Shown here one piece after another: positions 1-9,962 of a DNA stretch of 64,000 nt (within the stretch, counting starts at the first letter, position 1; every line of letters begins with the position of its first letter). The translations under genes and the position numbers were made by a program. This DNA is from Actinomadura rayongensis (GTDB lineage: Bacteria; Actinomycetota; Actinomycetes; Streptosporangiales; Streptosporangiaceae): contig NZ_WUTW01000003.1 in assembly GCF_009831215.1 (NCBI RefSeq), positions 435,325 through 499,324 on the forward strand. The letters are read 5' to 3'. The notes under the pieces are model-generated. The model saw only the letters and a program-made list of their open reading frames with translations. It had not been told where the DNA came from and made no database searches.

Positions 1-340
1 GGTGACGCGGATCCACGTCATCGAGGAGGCGCGGCACATCCGGTACGCGCGCGAGGAGCTGAAGCGGCTGGTCGCCGCGGCGTCCGCGCCGCGCCGGCGG
101 CTCGCGGCGGCCGGGCTGGCGTACGCGACGCGGCTGATCACCTCGCAGGTCGTCCATCCGTCGTGCTACACGGCGGTGGGCCTGGACCCGCGCGCGGCGC
201 GGCGCGCGGCGGCGGCCAGCCCGCACCGCCGCGCGACGCTCGCGTGGTCGTTCCGCAAGTGCACCGCGTTCCTGGACGAGGTCGGCTACCTGGACGGACC
301 CGCCCGGCGGATCTGGGTCAACGGGGGTCTGCTGGAGTGA
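1..340 (+). CDS. AurF-like diiron oxygenase, C-terminal fragment (partial at left edge)
   Basis: This is the last 112 residues of a gene whose start lies left of the window. The fragment opens with an EEARH motif inside an alpha helix (residues 8-12 of the fragment). That is the EExxH-type ligand motif of ferritin-like diiron enzymes and closely resembles the p-aminobenzoate N-oxygenase AurF family, which oxidises amines or acts as a general diiron oxygenase. The GTG at position 2 is probably not the real start, because it would fall in the middle of the domain. Its 3' end overlaps the convergent phosphopantetheinyl transferase gene by 23 bp. The family call is reasonable; the substrate cannot be inferred. 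Confidence 0.65.
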   Translation, partial: VTRIHVIEEARHIRYAREELKRLVAAASAPRRRLAAAGLAYATRLITSQVVHPSCYTAVGLDPRAARRAAAASPHRRATLAWSFRKCTAFLDEVGYLDGPARRIWVNGGLLE

Positions 341-1028
341 ACGGCCGCTCCTCCACCGGGACGTCGGCGGGCTGGTCGAGCAGCGCGAGGCACGCGGCGT
401 ACCCCGGACCGGGATCGAGCGTGCGCATGGTGATCCTCCCGACGAGTTCGGGCCGTCCGGACCAGTCGAGCAACTGGGGGTTTTCGGAAGGACCGGAAAC
501 CCGCAGCTTCGTCATCGGCTCGCGCAGTCCGTCTCCGGTGGCCTTGAGAAGGGCCTCCTTGCGCGTCCAGTAGGCGAGCAGTTCGGTCTCGCCGGACCCC
601 CGCTCCCCCTCGGCGAGGACGTGGTCGGCGAAGCTGTCGTTCAGCCGTCCGGAGGCCTCCTCGACGTCCACGCCGAGCGGCCCGTGCGGGGACAGGGCGA
701 GGACGACCCGGTCGCCGGAGTGCGAGATCGACAGGTGCGGGCCGCCCGGGATCACCGGCCGGCCGTGCGGCTGGTCGCAGTCCGGGCAGGTCCGGTCGAC
801 CGGGACGGCCGCGGGCGCGACGCCGAGCCGGGCACCGACCGTGATCCGGGTGAGCGCGACGCCGAGCGTGAAGCGGTCGCGGTCGGCGTCGCGGAGGTAC
901 TTGGCGCGCCGCTCCTTCTCGACCGGGTCGAGCAGTGCCGCGTGGGCCGGTCGCACCGCGTCCAGCGACGCCCACCAGACGGTGACTGGTTCCACCCCGA
1001 CTCCCATTCCGGCGGCGCCGCCGCCCAT
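318..1028 (-). CDS. 4'-phosphopantetheinyl transferase superfamily protein
   Basis: About 236 residues, the size of Sfp/AcpT-type transferases, which move phosphopantetheine from coenzyme A onto a serine of carrier proteins. The GVDVEE stretch holds the Mg-binding aspartate and glutamate, and the [12 protein letters not shown] stretch is the second family signature with its WxxKEA core. An SISHS motif precedes them and is also typical. Start choice is uncertain: ATG at 1028 is used here, with GTG at 1040 and ATG at 1007 as alternatives. No polyketide or peptide synthetase genes are in view, so it may serve fatty-acid synthesis or a distant natural-product cluster. It converges on the AurF-like gene. 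Confidence 0.88.
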   Translation of the reverse strand: MGGGAAGMGVGVEPVTVWWASLDAVRPAHAALLDPVEKERRAKYLRDADRDRFTLGVALTRITVGARLGVAPAAVPVDRTCPDCDQPHGRPVIPGGPHLSISHSGDRVVLALSPHGPLGVDVEEASGRLNDSFADHVLAEGERGSGETELLAYWTRKEALLKATGDGLREPMTKLRVSGPSENPQLLDWSGRPELVGRITMRTLDPGPGYAACLALLDQPADVPVEERPFTPADPR

Positions 1029-1355
1029 TCCCGAGCACACCTTCAGTACATCTCAGACTATTTCGTATATATCGGACCGACGGGAAGCACCGAGGCCGCC
1101 GGACCCGTGCGGCCCGGCGGCCTCGCGGCGGAGTACCCGCCCCTTCACCTGGGGTTATCTACACCCAGGACACTCCCGCGCGTTGTGCGGTCACGACGAC
1201 GCCTCCTCCTCCCCTTGGCGTGTCGAGCACCGGCCGCGCCGTGCCAGCCTGCGACGGCCGACGGCGACCGGCGCTTCCCTCCCCTTTCACGAAACAACCT
1301 TAGAAGCGAGGGACTTCTCTTATGCCATGATCGGCCGATTGAGGTCATAAATGGT
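1029..1355. other. Non-coding gap with a GC-rich hairpin
   Basis: I see no convincing gene in these 327 bases. Positions 1091-1123 form a perfect 11-bp inverted repeat (GAGGCCGCCGG with CCGGCGGCCTC, 11-base loop). It may end the leftward transcript of the gene at 1356-2096, although no T-run follows. An AT-rich patch at about 1040-1080, including TATATA, probably carries the promoter of the phosphopantetheinyl transferase gene on the minus strand. Short reading frames here lack ribosome-binding sites and family resemblance. Confidence 0.4.
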
Positions 1356-2096
1356 TCACCGAAAACCCGCCAGCACTTCCCGCGCCGCCCCCTCGGCGTT
1401 CGCCAGGCACGCGCGCCGCGCGGCGGCCGGCCCGCCGCTCTCCGGGGCCGCCTCGCTGTAGGCGACGGTCAGCACGACGTTGCGGACGCGGACGGTGACC
1501 TGCCCGGTCACGGTGCTCGGCGGCTCGTCCACCGTGAACCAGTGGAACGCCTCGTCGCCGAGCCCGTCGATCCGCTCCAGCGTGAGCGTCCGCTGGGCGG
1601 GCTCGCCGGTCGCCTGGCGCAGCGCGGCGGCGAAGGTCTGCCGGGCGGCGCCGGACGGATCGCCGCCGGTCGCCGCTACGAGCCGTTCGTCCACCGTCAG
1701 CCACCGGTACCGCTTTCCCGGCGCCGTGAACGTGCAGGTCGCCGTGGCCGCGTCGGTGTGCCGCCGGGACGTCGCGCCCGGGACGAGCCGGTCCAGCGTC
1801 GCGCGGCCGACCCCGGCGCAGGGATCGCCGAGCCGCGTGATCGGGGCGCCCGGAGGCGGCGCGGCCGAGTGCGACGGCACGGCGGACGGCGGCGGAGGGC
1901 GCCGCTCCCCCGATCCCCCGCCGGGCATGAGCACGAGCGCGACGCCCCCGGCCAGGACGACGGCCGCCGCCGTGAGGACGAGCGGGAGCGCGCGCGGACG
2001 GCGCGGTCCCCGGGGCCGCTCGGGCCCGGAGTAGACGCGCTCGAACCGCTCCTGCGGGCGCTTCGGCCCGATCCCCGATCCTTTTCCCACCACCAC
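1356..2096 (-). CDS. Membrane-anchored hypothetical protein
   Basis: A 246-residue protein I do not recognise. It has a basic, proline- and arginine-rich N-terminus (about residues 1-35), one transmembrane helix at about residues 38-58, a proline/serine linker at about 65-90, and an extracytoplasmic domain of about 150 residues with three cysteines (in DPCAG, TATC and RRAC). The layout resembles actinobacterial DUF3558-like anchored proteins, but that is only a likeness. A GTG start with an upstream AAAGGGG is used. It is divergent from ligB, sharing a 117-bp promoter region, and no function should be assigned. Confidence 0.65.
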   Translation of the reverse strand: MVVGKGSGIGPKRPQERFERVYSGPERPRGPRRPRALPLVLTAAAVVLAGGVALVLMPGGGSGERRPPPPSAVPSHSAAPPPGAPITRLGDPCAGVGRATLDRLVPGATSRRHTDAATATCTFTAPGKRYRWLTVDERLVAATGGDPSGAARQTFAAALRQATGEPAQRTLTLERIDGLGDEAFHWFTVDEPPSTVTGQVTVRVRNVVLTVAYSEAAPESGGPAAARRACLANAEGAAREVLAGFR

Positions 2097-2213
2097 CCCT
2101 TTTGGCGAGCCTTACCGCATTTTTCCCAACGACCTACGCACCGAAAAGGCGATCCGGTCACCGTCCCGCACCCGGACGATCCGAGTGTCGTACCTGCGCT
2201 CCACAATGGGAAC

Positions 2214-3734
2214 GTGCTGCTCTCCGAGATCGCGCGAACGTCCGGGACGGTCGCGGGCACCGCGTCGCGGCGCGCCAAGGCCGCCGCGCTCGCCGCCTGC
2301 CTGCGCGACGCGGAACCCGCCGAGGCCGCGACCGTCGTCGCCTACCTGTCCGGCGAGCTGCCGCAGCGGCAGATCGGGGTCGGCTACGCGGCCCTGCGCG
2401 ACCTGCCCGCGCCCGCCGCGGACGCCACGCTGACGGTAGCCGAGGTGGACGCCGCCTTCTCCGCCATCGGCGCCGTCGCCGGGCCGGGGTCGGTCGCGCG
2501 GCGGCGGGAGCTGGTCGCGGCGCTGTTCGCCCGCGCCACCCGGGACGAGCAGTGGTTCCTCGTCCGGCTGCTGTCGGGCGAGCTGCGGCAGGGCGCGCTG
2601 GACGGGGTCATGGCCGACGCCGTCGCGGGCGCCGCCGCCGTCCCGGCCGCCGCCGTGCGCCGCGCGGTCATGCTGCGCGGCTCGCTCGGCGCCGTCGCGA
2701 CCGCCGCGCTCGCGTCCGGGGAAGAAGGGCTGGCCGCGTTCGGGCTGGAGGTCGGACGGCCCGTGAAGCCGATGCTCGCCGCGTCCGAGCCCGACCTGCC
2801 CGCCGCCCTCGCCCGCCTCGACGGCCCCGCCGCCGTGGAGTGGAAGCTCGACGGCATCCGCGCCCAGATCCACATCACCGGCGGCGAGGTCCGCGTGTTC
2901 ACCCGCACGCTGGACGAGATCACCGTGCGGCTGCCCGAGGTCACGGCCGTCCTGTCCCGGCTGCCGGTGCGCGACGCGGTGCTGGACGGCGAGCTGATCG
3001 CGCTCCGCCCCGACGGCACCCCGCACCCGTTCCAGGTCACCGCCGCCCGCGCCGCCACCCGGCGCGCCGAGGGGCCCGTCCCACTGTCGGTGTTCCTGTT
3101 CGACGTCCTGCACCTGGACGGCGAGGACCTGCTCGACCGTCCGGGCACGGAACGGCACGCGGCGCTCGCCCGGGTCGTCCCCGAGGAGCTGCGGATGCCG
3201 CGCCTGGTCACCGCCGACCCCGCCCGCGCCGCCGACCTGTTCGCCGAGGCCGTGGAGCGCGGGCACGAGGGCGTCGTCGTCAAGTCGCTGGACACGCCCT
3301 ACACGGCCGGGCGGCGCGGCGCGGGCTGGATCAAGGTGAAGCCCCGCCACACGCTCGACCTCGTCGTCCTCGCCGCCGAGTGGGGGCACGGGCGGCGGCG
3401 CGGCTACCTGTCCAACCTGCACCTCGGCGCGCGCGACGCGGCGACCGGGGAGTTCGTCATGCTCGGCAAGACGTTCAAGGGCATGACCGACGAGCTGCTG
3501 GCCTGGCAGACCGAGCGGCTGCGGGAGCTGGCCGTGGACGAGGACGCGCACACCGTCCGGGTGCGGCCCGAGCTGGTCGTGGAGATCGCGTTCGACGGCG
3601 TCCAGCGCAGCACCCGCTACCCCGGCGGGATGGCGCTGCGGTTCGCGCGCGTCCTGCGCTACCGGCCGGACAAGCGCGCGGCGGACGCCGACACCGTCGA
3701 GACCGTGCGCGCCGTCGCCCCGGTGATCGACTGA
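2214..3734 (+). CDS. ligB: ATP-dependent DNA ligase (LigB-type)
   Basis: Seals DNA nicks using ATP. Lys211 in EWKLDGIR is the adenylated lysine (motif I, KxDGxR). Later nucleotidyltransferase motifs include DGELIA, the EGVVVKS motif IV and WIKVKPR motif V. A helical N-terminal DNA-binding domain fills residues 1-190 and an OB fold the C-terminus. At 506 residues it matches the size of mycobacterial LigB. The GTG at 2214 was chosen because it gives the N-terminus MLLSEIART expected for this family. The open frame continues upstream to 621, but that part reads through the preceding minus-strand genes and is an artefact of high GC. It probably acts in repair, with an NAD-dependent LigA elsewhere doing replication. 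Confidence 0.92.
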   Translation: MLLSEIARTSGTVAGTASRRAKAAALAACLRDAEPAEAATVVAYLSGELPQRQIGVGYAALRDLPAPAADATLTVAEVDAAFSAIGAVAGPGSVARRRELVAALFARATRDEQWFLVRLLSGELRQGALDGVMADAVAGAAAVPAAAVRRAVMLRGSLGAVATAALASGEEGLAAFGLEVGRPVKPMLAASEPDLPAALARLDGPAAVEWKLDGIRAQIHITGGEVRVFTRTLDEITVRLPEVTAVLSRLPVRDAVLDGELIALRPDGTPHPFQVTAARAATRRAEGPVPLSVFLFDVLHLDGEDLLDRPGTERHAALARVVPEELRMPRLVTADPARAADLFAEAVERGHEGVVVKSLDTPYTAGRRGAGWIKVKPRHTLDLVVLAAEWGHGRRRGYLSNLHLGARDAATGEFVMLGKTFKGMTDELLAWQTERLRELAVDEDAHTVRVRPELVVEIAFDGVQRSTRYPGGMALRFARVLRYRPDKRAADADTVETVRAVAPVID

Positions 3735-3809
3735 GGTTTTACCTGTCGGTCCCGGACGGGCCGGGCGCGCTCCGCGAGGATGGTCACCCGGTGTCGTACG
3801 GAGGTGACG

Positions 3810-4175
3810 ATGGGTACCCGCATGGCGATCATCCTGCCGGCCGCGCTCGCCGGGGCCGCGCTCGCGGCGCCGACGATCGGCGCGGCCCTCGGCACGGCCG
3901 CGCTGGCCAGTCCCGGGCCGGACCGGGTGTGCCCGCCGCCGAACAAGGTGCCGCCCGCCGCTGGGACCCGGGACACGGCCGCCGCGCCCGAGCCCCGGCC
4001 CGTCTACCACCCGCTGGTGCTGCGCGGCGGCCCCGAGCGGCCCGAGCCCCGTCCGGCGTACCGGACGCGGGAGCGCTGCCCGGTGCTGCTGCCGTTCACC
4101 GCGCCGGGCCCGCGCTTCCAGGTCGGGACGCCGAACGCGCCGTCGTGGTTCGCGTTCCCCGCCCGCGCCCGGTGA
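3810..4175 (+). CDS. Small secreted hypothetical protein
   Basis: A 121-residue protein with an N-terminal signal sequence (about residues 1-33, Ala-rich with an ALA-S junction) and a mature part rich in proline and arginine. It contains two cysteines (VCPP and RCPV) that could form a disulfide. The ATG at 3810 is preceded by GGAGGTGA at good spacing, which decides it over an in-frame GTG at 3780. I do not recognise a family. It lies between ligB and the Cds1-like gene, all on the plus strand, with no sign that the three are functionally linked. Confidence 0.6.
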   Translation: MGTRMAIILPAALAGAALAAPTIGAALGTAALASPGPDRVCPPPNKVPPAAGTRDTAAAPEPRPVYHPLVLRGGPERPEPRPAYRTRERCPVLLPFTAPGPRFQVGTPNAPSWFAFPARAR

Positions 4176-4210
4176 GCTGACGCTTCAGGGCGGCTCAGTA
4201 CGCTGCGGGG

Positions 4211-5314
4211 ATGGGCCACTTCGCCGACCGCTGCGACCCCGGCCGCCGCGCGTGGATCGCCGAGGCCGTCCGCGTCGTCGAGGCCGACGCCAACCGCAGC
4301 GCCGACACGCACCTGCACGTCTTCCCGCTGCCCGCCGCGTGGGGCGTCGACCTGTACCTCAAGGACGAGTCCGTCCACCCGACCGGGTCGCTGAAGCACC
4401 GGCTCGCGCGGTCGCTGTTCCTGTACGGCCTCGCCAACGGCTGGATCTGCGAGGGCACCACGATCATCGAGGCGTCCAGCGGGTCGACGGCGGTCAGCGA
4501 GGCGTACTTCGCGCGGCTGCTCGGGCTGCCGTTCGTCGCGGTCATGCCCGCGTCCACCAGCCCGGAGAAGATCGCGCTCATCGAGTTCTACGGCGGGCGC
4601 TGCCACCTCGTGGACGACCCGTCGGCCATCTACGCCGAGTCCCACCGGCTGGCCCGCGAGTGCGACGGCCACTTCATGGACCAGTTCACCTACGCCGAGC
4701 GCGCCACGGACTGGCGGGGCAACAACAACATCGCCGAGGCCATTTTCGAGCAGATGGCGCTGGAGCGGTATCCGGAGCCGTCCTGGATCGTCGTCGGGGC
4801 CGGGACGGGCGGGACGTCCGCCACCCTCGGCCGCTACGCCCGCTACCGCCGGTTCGCCACCCGCGTCGCCGTCGTGGACCCCGAGGGCTCGGCGTTCTTC
4901 GACGCCTACGAGCGCGGCGCGACCGACGGCACCGCGCCCGGCTCGCGGATCGAGGGCATCGGGCGCCCGCGCGTCGAGCCGTCGTTCCTGCCGTCGGTGA
5001 TCGACCGGATGATCCGGGTGCCGGACGCCGCGTCCGTCGCCGGGATGCGCTGGGCCGCCGAGGTCACCGGGCTCGGCGTCGGCGGCTCCACCGGCACGAA
5101 CCTGTGGGGCGCCGCGCTGCTCATCGCGGAGATGGTCGAGCGCGGCGAGCGCGGCAGCGTCGTCACGCTGATCTGCGACGGCGCCGACCGCTACGCCCAC
5201 ACCTACGGCTCGGACGCGTGGCTGACGCAGCAGGGCCTGGACGTCGCGCCGTACCTGGCCGGGCTGCGCGCCTTCCGCGCGACGGGCGCTAGCCCGACAG
5301 CCGGATCGGGTTGA
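4211..5314 (+). CDS. cds1: Cds1-like PLP-dependent L-cysteine desulfhydrase
   Basis: A 367-residue fold-type II PLP enzyme related to cysteine synthase. The lysine of GSLKHRLA (about residue 60) should bind PLP, SSGSTA matches the substrate-binding loop, and GAGTGGTSA is the glycine-rich phosphate-binding loop. In M. tuberculosis the closest relative I know is Cds1 (Rv3684), which breaks L-cysteine into pyruvate, ammonia and sulfide. Substrate is inferred from family only, and cysteine synthase-like activity is possible. The 3' end overlaps the convergent protease gene by 26 bp, so the last eight or so residues are coded on both strands. Confidence 0.78.
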   Translation: MGHFADRCDPGRRAWIAEAVRVVEADANRSADTHLHVFPLPAAWGVDLYLKDESVHPTGSLKHRLARSLFLYGLANGWICEGTTIIEASSGSTAVSEAYFARLLGLPFVAVMPASTSPEKIALIEFYGGRCHLVDDPSAIYAESHRLARECDGHFMDQFTYAERATDWRGNNNIAEAIFEQMALERYPEPSWIVVGAGTGGTSATLGRYARYRRFATRVAVVDPEGSAFFDAYERGATDGTAPGSRIEGIGRPRVEPSFLPSVIDRMIRVPDAASVAGMRWAAEVTGLGVGGSTGTNLWGAALLIAEMVERGERGSVVTLICDGADRYAHTYGSDAWLTQQGLDVAPYLAGLRAFRATGASPTAGSG

Positions 5315-6593
5315 ACAGGTCCGCGTAGATCAGCAGCCCGCCCATGACGATCAGGACCGCCGCCATGACGTAGGTGACGGGCAGCGCCTTGGCGACGTCC
5401 ACCGGCCCGGGGTCGGGACGGCTGAACACCCGCGCGAACGCCTTCTTCAGCGCCTCCAGCAGCGCGCCCGCCATGTGCCCGCCGTCCAGCGGCAGCAGCG
5501 GGATCAGGTTGAACAGCCCGACCGCGAGGTTCAGCGACCCGATCAGGCTGATCAGCAGCCAGACCTTGGTCTTCACCGGCTCGTGCGCCGCCGCGACCTC
5601 GCCGCCGAGCCGGCTGACGCCGACGACGCCGATCGGGCCGTTCGGGTCGCGCTTCTCGCCGCCGAACGCCGCGTGCCAGACGCCGACCATCCGCTGCGGC
5701 ATCCGCACCAGCGCGCCCGCCGTGTGGGACGTCAGCTGGCCGATGTAGCGGGCGACGGCGCCCGGCCCCTGCCGCTCGTAGGCGACGTGGGTGACCGGGG
5801 CGATGCCGAGGTACCCGACGGTGACGGTCTTGTTCTCGTCCTTCAGGTCGGGCATCCGGTTCGGGATGATCGAGACGCGCGTGGTGACGTCCGCGCCGTG
5901 GCGGCGCAGCCCGAGCGTGACGGTCCTGCCCGCCGACTGCCGGATCAGCTCCTGCACCTGCGCGTAGTCGGTGACCTTCCGCCCGTCGAAGGTGACGAAG
6001 GTGTCACCCGCCTGGAGGCCCGCCTTGGCGGCCGGGGTGAGCGGCGCGTCGGACGGGCACGTCTCGGCCGTGGACGTCGCCGGGACGACGCACTTGGCGA
6101 CGCTGCTCACCACCGGGTCGGTCTTGAGCGTCTGCGCGCCGAGCCCCATCAGCAGGAACGCGAAGATCACGACGGCGAGCACCAGGTTCACGGCCGGGCC
6201 CGCGAACATGATGATGAGCTTCTGCCACCACTTCTTGCTGTAGAAGACGCGGTCCTCGTCGCCGGGCCGCACCTCTTCCAGGGCCGCGCCGCGCGCCGAC
6301 TCGATGAGGCCCTGCCACGGGCCGGTGCTGACGCTGCGGACCTTGCCGGACGCGTCGCCGCGCCGGGGCGGCAGCATCCCGATCATGCGGATGTAGCCGC
6401 CGAGCGGGATCCACTTGACGCCGTACTCGGTCTCGCCCTTGGTCTTCGACCACAGCGTCGGGCCGAAGCCGACCATGTACTGCGGGACGCGGACGCCGAA
6501 CAGCTTGGCGAACGAGAAGTGCCCCAGCTCGTGCAGCGCGATGGACACCAGCAGGCCGAAGAAAAGGATCAGCACACCGGCCAGCCAGATCAT
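5289..6593 (-). CDS. rip1: Rip1/RseP-like M50 site-2 metalloprotease
   Basis: A membrane zinc protease of 434 residues that cuts transmembrane substrates such as anti-sigma factors. HELGH at residues 21-25 in the first helix is the zinc site, and the LPLDGGH motif in the third segment supplies the remaining ligand. A PDZ domain lies between (about residues 180-280), with further transmembrane helices at the C-terminus. In many actinobacteria this gene sits between dxr and ispG, but neither is here: upstream is a GntR-type regulator and downstream a convergent Cds1-like gene. It may therefore be a second copy or a relocated gene. Confidence 0.9.
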   Translation of the reverse strand: MIWLAGVLILFFGLLVSIALHELGHFSFAKLFGVRVPQYMVGFGPTLWSKTKGETEYGVKWIPLGGYIRMIGMLPPRRGDASGKVRSVSTGPWQGLIESARGAALEEVRPGDEDRVFYSKKWWQKLIIMFAGPAVNLVLAVVIFAFLLMGLGAQTLKTDPVVSSVAKCVVPATSTAETCPSDAPLTPAAKAGLQAGDTFVTFDGRKVTDYAQVQELIRQSAGRTVTLGLRRHGADVTTRVSIIPNRMPDLKDENKTVTVGYLGIAPVTHVAYERQGPGAVARYIGQLTSHTAGALVRMPQRMVGVWHAAFGGEKRDPNGPIGVVGVSRLGGEVAAAHEPVKTKVWLLISLIGSLNLAVGLFNLIPLLPLDGGHMAGALLEALKKAFARVFSRPDPGPVDVAKALPVTYVMAAVLIVMGGLLIYADLFNPIRLSG

Positions 6594-6648
6594 GCGCGTC
6601 GCCCTCCGCGATCTTCAGGAACGTCCTCAGCGTACGTCATGCGCGCGG

Positions 6649-7413
6649 CTAGCCGAGGAAGCCCCGCAGCAGCGACGCGGTGGCCTCCAGGTGCTCGGCG
6701 ACGGCCGTCCGGGCGGCCACCGGATCGCCGAGCAGGACCGCGTCCACGATGGCCGCGTGCTGGGCCGCGGCGTGCTCGATGTTCGGGCCGAGGACGGGGA
6801 TCGCGTTCAGCAGGTCGGTCACGCGCATCCGGGCGTCGGCGCACGCGTTGGCCAGCAGCCGCGAGCCCGTCAGCTCCGCGATCGTCAGGTGGAACACCGT
6901 GTCGAGGCGCCGGTACTCGCCGGGCCGGGCCGCGTTGACCTCCGCCAGCCGGGTGCGCAGCAGCGTCCGCTGGTCGGAGCTGAGCGACGAGGTGGCGAGG
7001 GCCTCGACCGCGCCGGTCTCCACGGCCATCCGGAAGGTCAGCGTGTCCGACAGGCGGTCGCCCATGCGCGCGACGGCGCGGCGCAGGTCGTCCTCGCGGG
7101 GCTTGGGCCGCCGGTAGACGACGAACGTGCCGCCCGACCGGCCGCGCCGCGACTCGACGTAACCCTCCTGCTGGAGGACGTGGATCGCCTCGCGCAGCGT
7201 GACCCGGCCGATGCCGAGCAGCGGCGCCAGCTCGCGCTCGGGCGGCAGCCGGTCGCCGTGGTCCAGGACGCCGAGCTTGATCGCCTGGAGCAGCCGCTCG
7301 ACCGTCTCCTCGAACGCGTTGCCCGATCGGACGGGCCGGAACACGGCGGCGGCCGTGACGCCGGACGGCGCCGGGAGCGGCGACGGTCCCCGGCCGTCGG
7401 TCGTCCGTTTCAT
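6649..7413 (-). CDS. FCD-domain GntR (FadR-subfamily) transcriptional regulator
   Basis: A 254-residue repressor-type regulator. A winged helix-turn-helix spans about residues 40-105 (LPPERELAPLLGIGRVTLREA is the recognition part). An all-helical FCD ligand domain follows, with the FHLTIAEL segment and the histidines expected to bind a metal and a carboxylate ligand. The promoter side holds a CCTG-N5-CAGG palindrome at 7458-7470 that could be its own operator. The next gene downstream, rip1, is only 55 bp away on the same strand and may be cotranscribed. The effector is unknown; FCD proteins often respond to organic acids. Confidence 0.88.
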   Translation of the reverse strand: MKRTTDGRGPSPLPAPSGVTAAAVFRPVRSGNAFEETVERLLQAIKLGVLDHGDRLPPERELAPLLGIGRVTLREAIHVLQQEGYVESRRGRSGGTFVVYRRPKPREDDLRRAVARMGDRLSDTLTFRMAVETGAVEALATSSLSSDQRTLLRTRLAEVNAARPGEYRRLDTVFHLTIAELTGSRLLANACADARMRVTDLLNAIPVLGPNIEHAAAQHAAIVDAVLLGDPVAARTAVAEHLEATASLLRGFLG

Positions 7414-7457
7414 CAGGCTTCCTCGGTCGCTCGGGACCGGCGGGGCCGCCGGGACCT

Positions 7458-7470
7458 CCTGTCTACCAGG
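7458..7470. promoter_or_regulatory. Candidate operator for the FCD regulator
   Basis: CCTGTCTACCAGG is an imperfect palindrome with 4-bp perfect arms and a GTCTAC core, lying 45 bp before the regulator's start codon. GntR-family operators commonly have a GT-N-AC core in such an arrangement. Autoregulation is inferred. Confidence 0.35.
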
Positions 7471-7682
7471 GGCGCGGCGCCGCTGAAACCCCGTGGGAGG
7501 CGAGTGTTGGCTGGTGTCGGGGAGACGGGAGCATGGCTTGTCCGGAGCGTCCTGTTACGTCCAGATGGCTCGGAAATGTGTGCCCAGGTGCTAAAACGCC
7601 GTCCGCGTTTGTTCGGGAGGGCCGGTATCGGAGGGAAGCCCGCGCCGCGCATCATGGCGCTCCCACCCGCAGAGAGGCACCC

Positions 7683-8021
7683 ATGAACCGCAGTCATCTC
7701 GCCGTCGCCGCCCTCGTTCCGGCGCTCGTCCTCGGTCTCGCCGGCTGCGGCGGCTCCGGCGGAGGGGAGAAGGCGGCGGCCCCGAGCGGAACCGCGCCCA
7801 CGGCCGCCGGCACCCCGGCGAGCCCGCCGTTCCCGACGCCGTCGACCAGCGCGGACATCAAGAAGGCCGCCGACAAGTTCACCGCGTGCATGAAGCAGCA
7901 CGGCGTCGTCCTGCCGAGCCCCGGGCCGAGCGCGTCGGCCTCGGCCAAGCAGGACGCGCAGAAGGTGCAGGAGGCGACGCGCGCCTGCCTGTCGGAGATG
8001 ACCGGGCAGACGCCCAAGTAG
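7683..8021 (+). CDS. Small lipoprotein, unknown function
   Basis: A 112-residue protein with a lipobox: the signal sequence ends in GLAGC, so the cysteine near residue 23 should be lipidated and the protein held on the outer face of the membrane. A Ser/Pro/Ala-rich tether of about 35 residues follows. The C-terminal part contains a TACMKQHGV segment and a second cysteine (RACLSE), a two-cysteine helical pattern I have seen in actinobacterial hypothetical lipoproteins. The ATG at 7683 follows AGAGAGG. Divergent from the GntR regulator across 269 bp in which I see no further gene. Confidence 0.72.
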   Translation: MNRSHLAVAALVPALVLGLAGCGGSGGGEKAAAPSGTAPTAAGTPASPPFPTPSTSADIKKAADKFTACMKQHGVVLPSPGPSASASAKQDAQKVQEATRACLSEMTGQTPK

Positions 8022-8074
8022 GACCCGCGGGTCTCCGCCCCCCACCGCGCCGGGGGACGGGGACCCGTTCCGCG

Positions 8075-8284
8075 TCAGCGGGGGTTCTCGGCGGGGGCCT
8101 CGTCCGCCTCCCACAGCTCCTTGTTGCGCGCGGCGTCGATGCGCCGCAGCCGCTTGTTCATCGAGCGGACGAGGAAGACCAGCGCGACCGCGAGCAGCAG
8201 GAACACCCCGAAGCCGAGCAGGCCCGGGGAGACCGTGTCGTCGTTCAGCGGGATCGCGTGGACGGGGACGGCGAGGGTTCGCAC
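8075..8284 (-). CDS. Small single-pass membrane protein downstream of mca
   Basis: A 69-residue protein with one transmembrane helix at about residues 20-42 and a basic then acidic cytoplasmic tail (RSMNKRLRR... WEADEAP). Its GTG start overlaps the mca stop as TAGTG, so translation is probably coupled to mca. A small membrane protein next to mca also occurs in mycobacteria (Rv1083 next to Rv1082, from memory). Its function is unknown; the coupling suggests equal production with Mca and perhaps a membrane-positioning role, which is inference. Confidence 0.75.
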   Translation of the reverse strand: MRTLAVPVHAIPLNDDTVSPGLLGFGVFLLLAVALVFLVRSMNKRLRRIDAARNKELWEADEAPAENPR

Positions 8285-9210
8285 TACGAAAACACCTTCT
8301 CCCGGACGCCGGCGAACAGGTCGTCCTCCGGCACCTCGGTATCGACCAGGGACCTGGCCAGATGGTAGTCCTCGGTCGGCCAGTGCTCGCGCTGGAGGTC
8401 CAGCGGGACCTGGAACCAGAACCCGTTCGGGTCGATCTGGGTGGCGTGGGCCAGCAGCGCCCGGTCGCGGGTCTCGAAGTAGTCGCCGCACGGGACGCGG
8501 GTCGTGACCTGCCACGGTGGCGGGGCGTCGTCCTCGGCGAACCGGGCCAGCCACTCGGCGTAGGGCGACTCCAGGCCCGCGCCGACCATGGCGTCGTGCA
8601 ACGCGAGCGTCCGCTCCTTGCTGAAGCTCATGTGGTAGTAGAGCTTGAGGGGCTGCCAGGGCTCGCCCGTCCCGGGATAGCGCTCGGGGTCGCCCGCCGC
8701 GTCGAACGCCTCCACCGACACCTCGTGGCACTTCACGTGGTCCGGATGCGGGTAGCCGCCCTTCTCGTCATAGGTCAGCACGACGTGCGGGCGGAACTCG
8801 CGCATCGCCCGCACCAGCGGCTCGGCGGCCGTCTCCAGCGGCTCCAGCGCGAAACAGCCCTCGGGCAGCGGGGGCGGCGGGTCGCCCTCGGGGAAGCCGG
8901 AGTCCACGAAGCCGAGCCAGCGCTGCTCGACGCCGAGGATCTCCCGGGCGCGCGCCATCTCCTCGGTGCGGACGCGGCCGATGTCGGCCTCGATCTCCGG
9001 CCGGTCCATCGCCGGGTTCAGGATGCTGCCGCGCTCGCCCCCGGTGCAGGTGACGACGAGGACGTCCACGCCCTCGGCGGCGTAGCGGGCCATCGTCGCC
9101 GCGCCCTTGCTGGACTCGTCGTCGGGGTGGGCGTGCACCGCCATCAGCCGCAGCCGGTTCCCGGCCCCCGGGCTCGGGTCGGGGGCGGCGCGGTCCAGGG
9201 CCTCGGTCAC
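8284..9210 (-). CDS. mca: Mycothiol S-conjugate amidase
   Basis: Cleaves mycothiol S-conjugates of toxins to a mercapturic acid and GlcN-inositol in the cytoplasm. The 308-residue chain shows the AVHAHPDDE motif (residues 24-32) with zinc ligands and the general-base aspartate, and the PHPDHVKCH motif with the third zinc ligand. These are the marks of the PIG-L/MshB/Mca fold. The KGGYPHPDH context and length favour Mca over the deacetylase MshB. A GTG start with GAGGGAG 8 bases upstream is used. It is divergent from the DUF4307 gene and greA, the same neighbourhood as in M. tuberculosis. Confidence 0.93.
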   Translation of the reverse strand: MTEALDRAAPDPSPGAGNRLRLMAVHAHPDDESSKGAATMARYAAEGVDVLVVTCTGGERGSILNPAMDRPEIEADIGRVRTEEMARAREILGVEQRWLGFVDSGFPEGDPPPPLPEGCFALEPLETAAEPLVRAMREFRPHVVLTYDEKGGYPHPDHVKCHEVSVEAFDAAGDPERYPGTGEPWQPLKLYYHMSFSKERTLALHDAMVGAGLESPYAEWLARFAEDDAPPPWQVTTRVPCGDYFETRDRALLAHATQIDPNGFWFQVPLDLQREHWPTEDYHLARSLVDTEVPEDDLFAGVREKVFS

Positions 9211-9345
9211 CGTGGGACTCCCTCGTCAACGCGATCGTGGAAACGTCAGGACGCGCCGGAGGGGCACCCCGGTTCGGAGCATCCGGCGCGGCAGACGAGA
9301 ATTGTCCATGACAACGCCCGAACCCCGCAGAGAGATTCCGACGCG

Positions 9346-9753
9346 ATGACCCTCAGCGCACCGTCCGGACCGGCGACCGACCCCGCGGCCCCGGCCCGGG
9401 ACAAGCGCGGTCTCGGCCCGCTGGGCTGGATCGTGATCGGCGGGCTGACGGCCGTCTTCGCGGCCGGCTGGGCGGTGATCTACGCGAACGTCGGGCAGAC
9501 GCCGGGCATCTCGGCCGAGGCCACGGCCTGGAACATCCGGAGCGCGTCCGCCGTTGACGTCTCGTACACGGTGGTCAAGCCGAAGGACGAGCGGGTGCGG
9601 TGCGTGGTGGACGCCTTCGACGCCAACTTCGAGGTCCTGGCCCGACGCGAGGTGATCGTCCCGGCGGGACGCGAGCGCCTCGCCGCCGAGCAGACGCTGA
9701 CCACGCCGCGCAAGGCGACCGGGGCGCGGATCCGGGACTGCCGGACCGTCTGA
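9346..9753 (+). CDS. DUF4307 family membrane protein
   Basis: A 135-residue protein with a short cytoplasmic head, one transmembrane helix at about residues 27-48 and a beta-rich extracytoplasmic domain of about 85 residues. That domain includes SYTVVKPKDERVRC and a late DCRTV, giving a likely disulfide. The pattern and the place between mca and greA match the actinobacterial DUF4307 family (Rv1081c in M. tuberculosis, from memory). The ATG at 9346 follows AGAGA. Function is not known. It is on the same strand as greA with a 209-bp gap, so greA probably has its own promoter. Confidence 0.8.
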   Translation: MTLSAPSGPATDPAAPARDKRGLGPLGWIVIGGLTAVFAAGWAVIYANVGQTPGISAEATAWNIRSASAVDVSYTVVKPKDERVRCVVDAFDANFEVLARREVIVPAGRERLAAEQTLTTPRKATGARIRDCRTV

Positions 9754-9962
9754 TCCCGGGACCGTTCCCGCGCTCGGCGCCCCACCGGCGAAACGCCAGG
9801 TGAAGCCGAACGCCGTGGACGGATTGCGAACCACCCGTTAAGGGAACCTTTACCCGCACGCACCGGATAGGCTTGAGATTTCATCCGGCCGCACTTGCCG
9901 GCGATGTGAGCCCCCGCCCGTCCGGGGCGTGCGACGATCGCACCATGTGATGAGGAGTACCC

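Noticed and set aside
1145-1348. 67-residue minus-strand frame in the first gap
   Set aside because: Arg-rich, no ribosome-binding site, no conserved pattern.
621-2213. Long N-terminal extension of the DNA ligase frame
   Set aside because: It crosses two minus-strand genes, lacks family resemblance and the LigB N-terminus starts at 2214.
2112-4010. 632-residue reverse frame opposite ligB
   Set aside because: Arg/Gly-rich shadow of the ligase gene with no motif and no ribosome-binding site.
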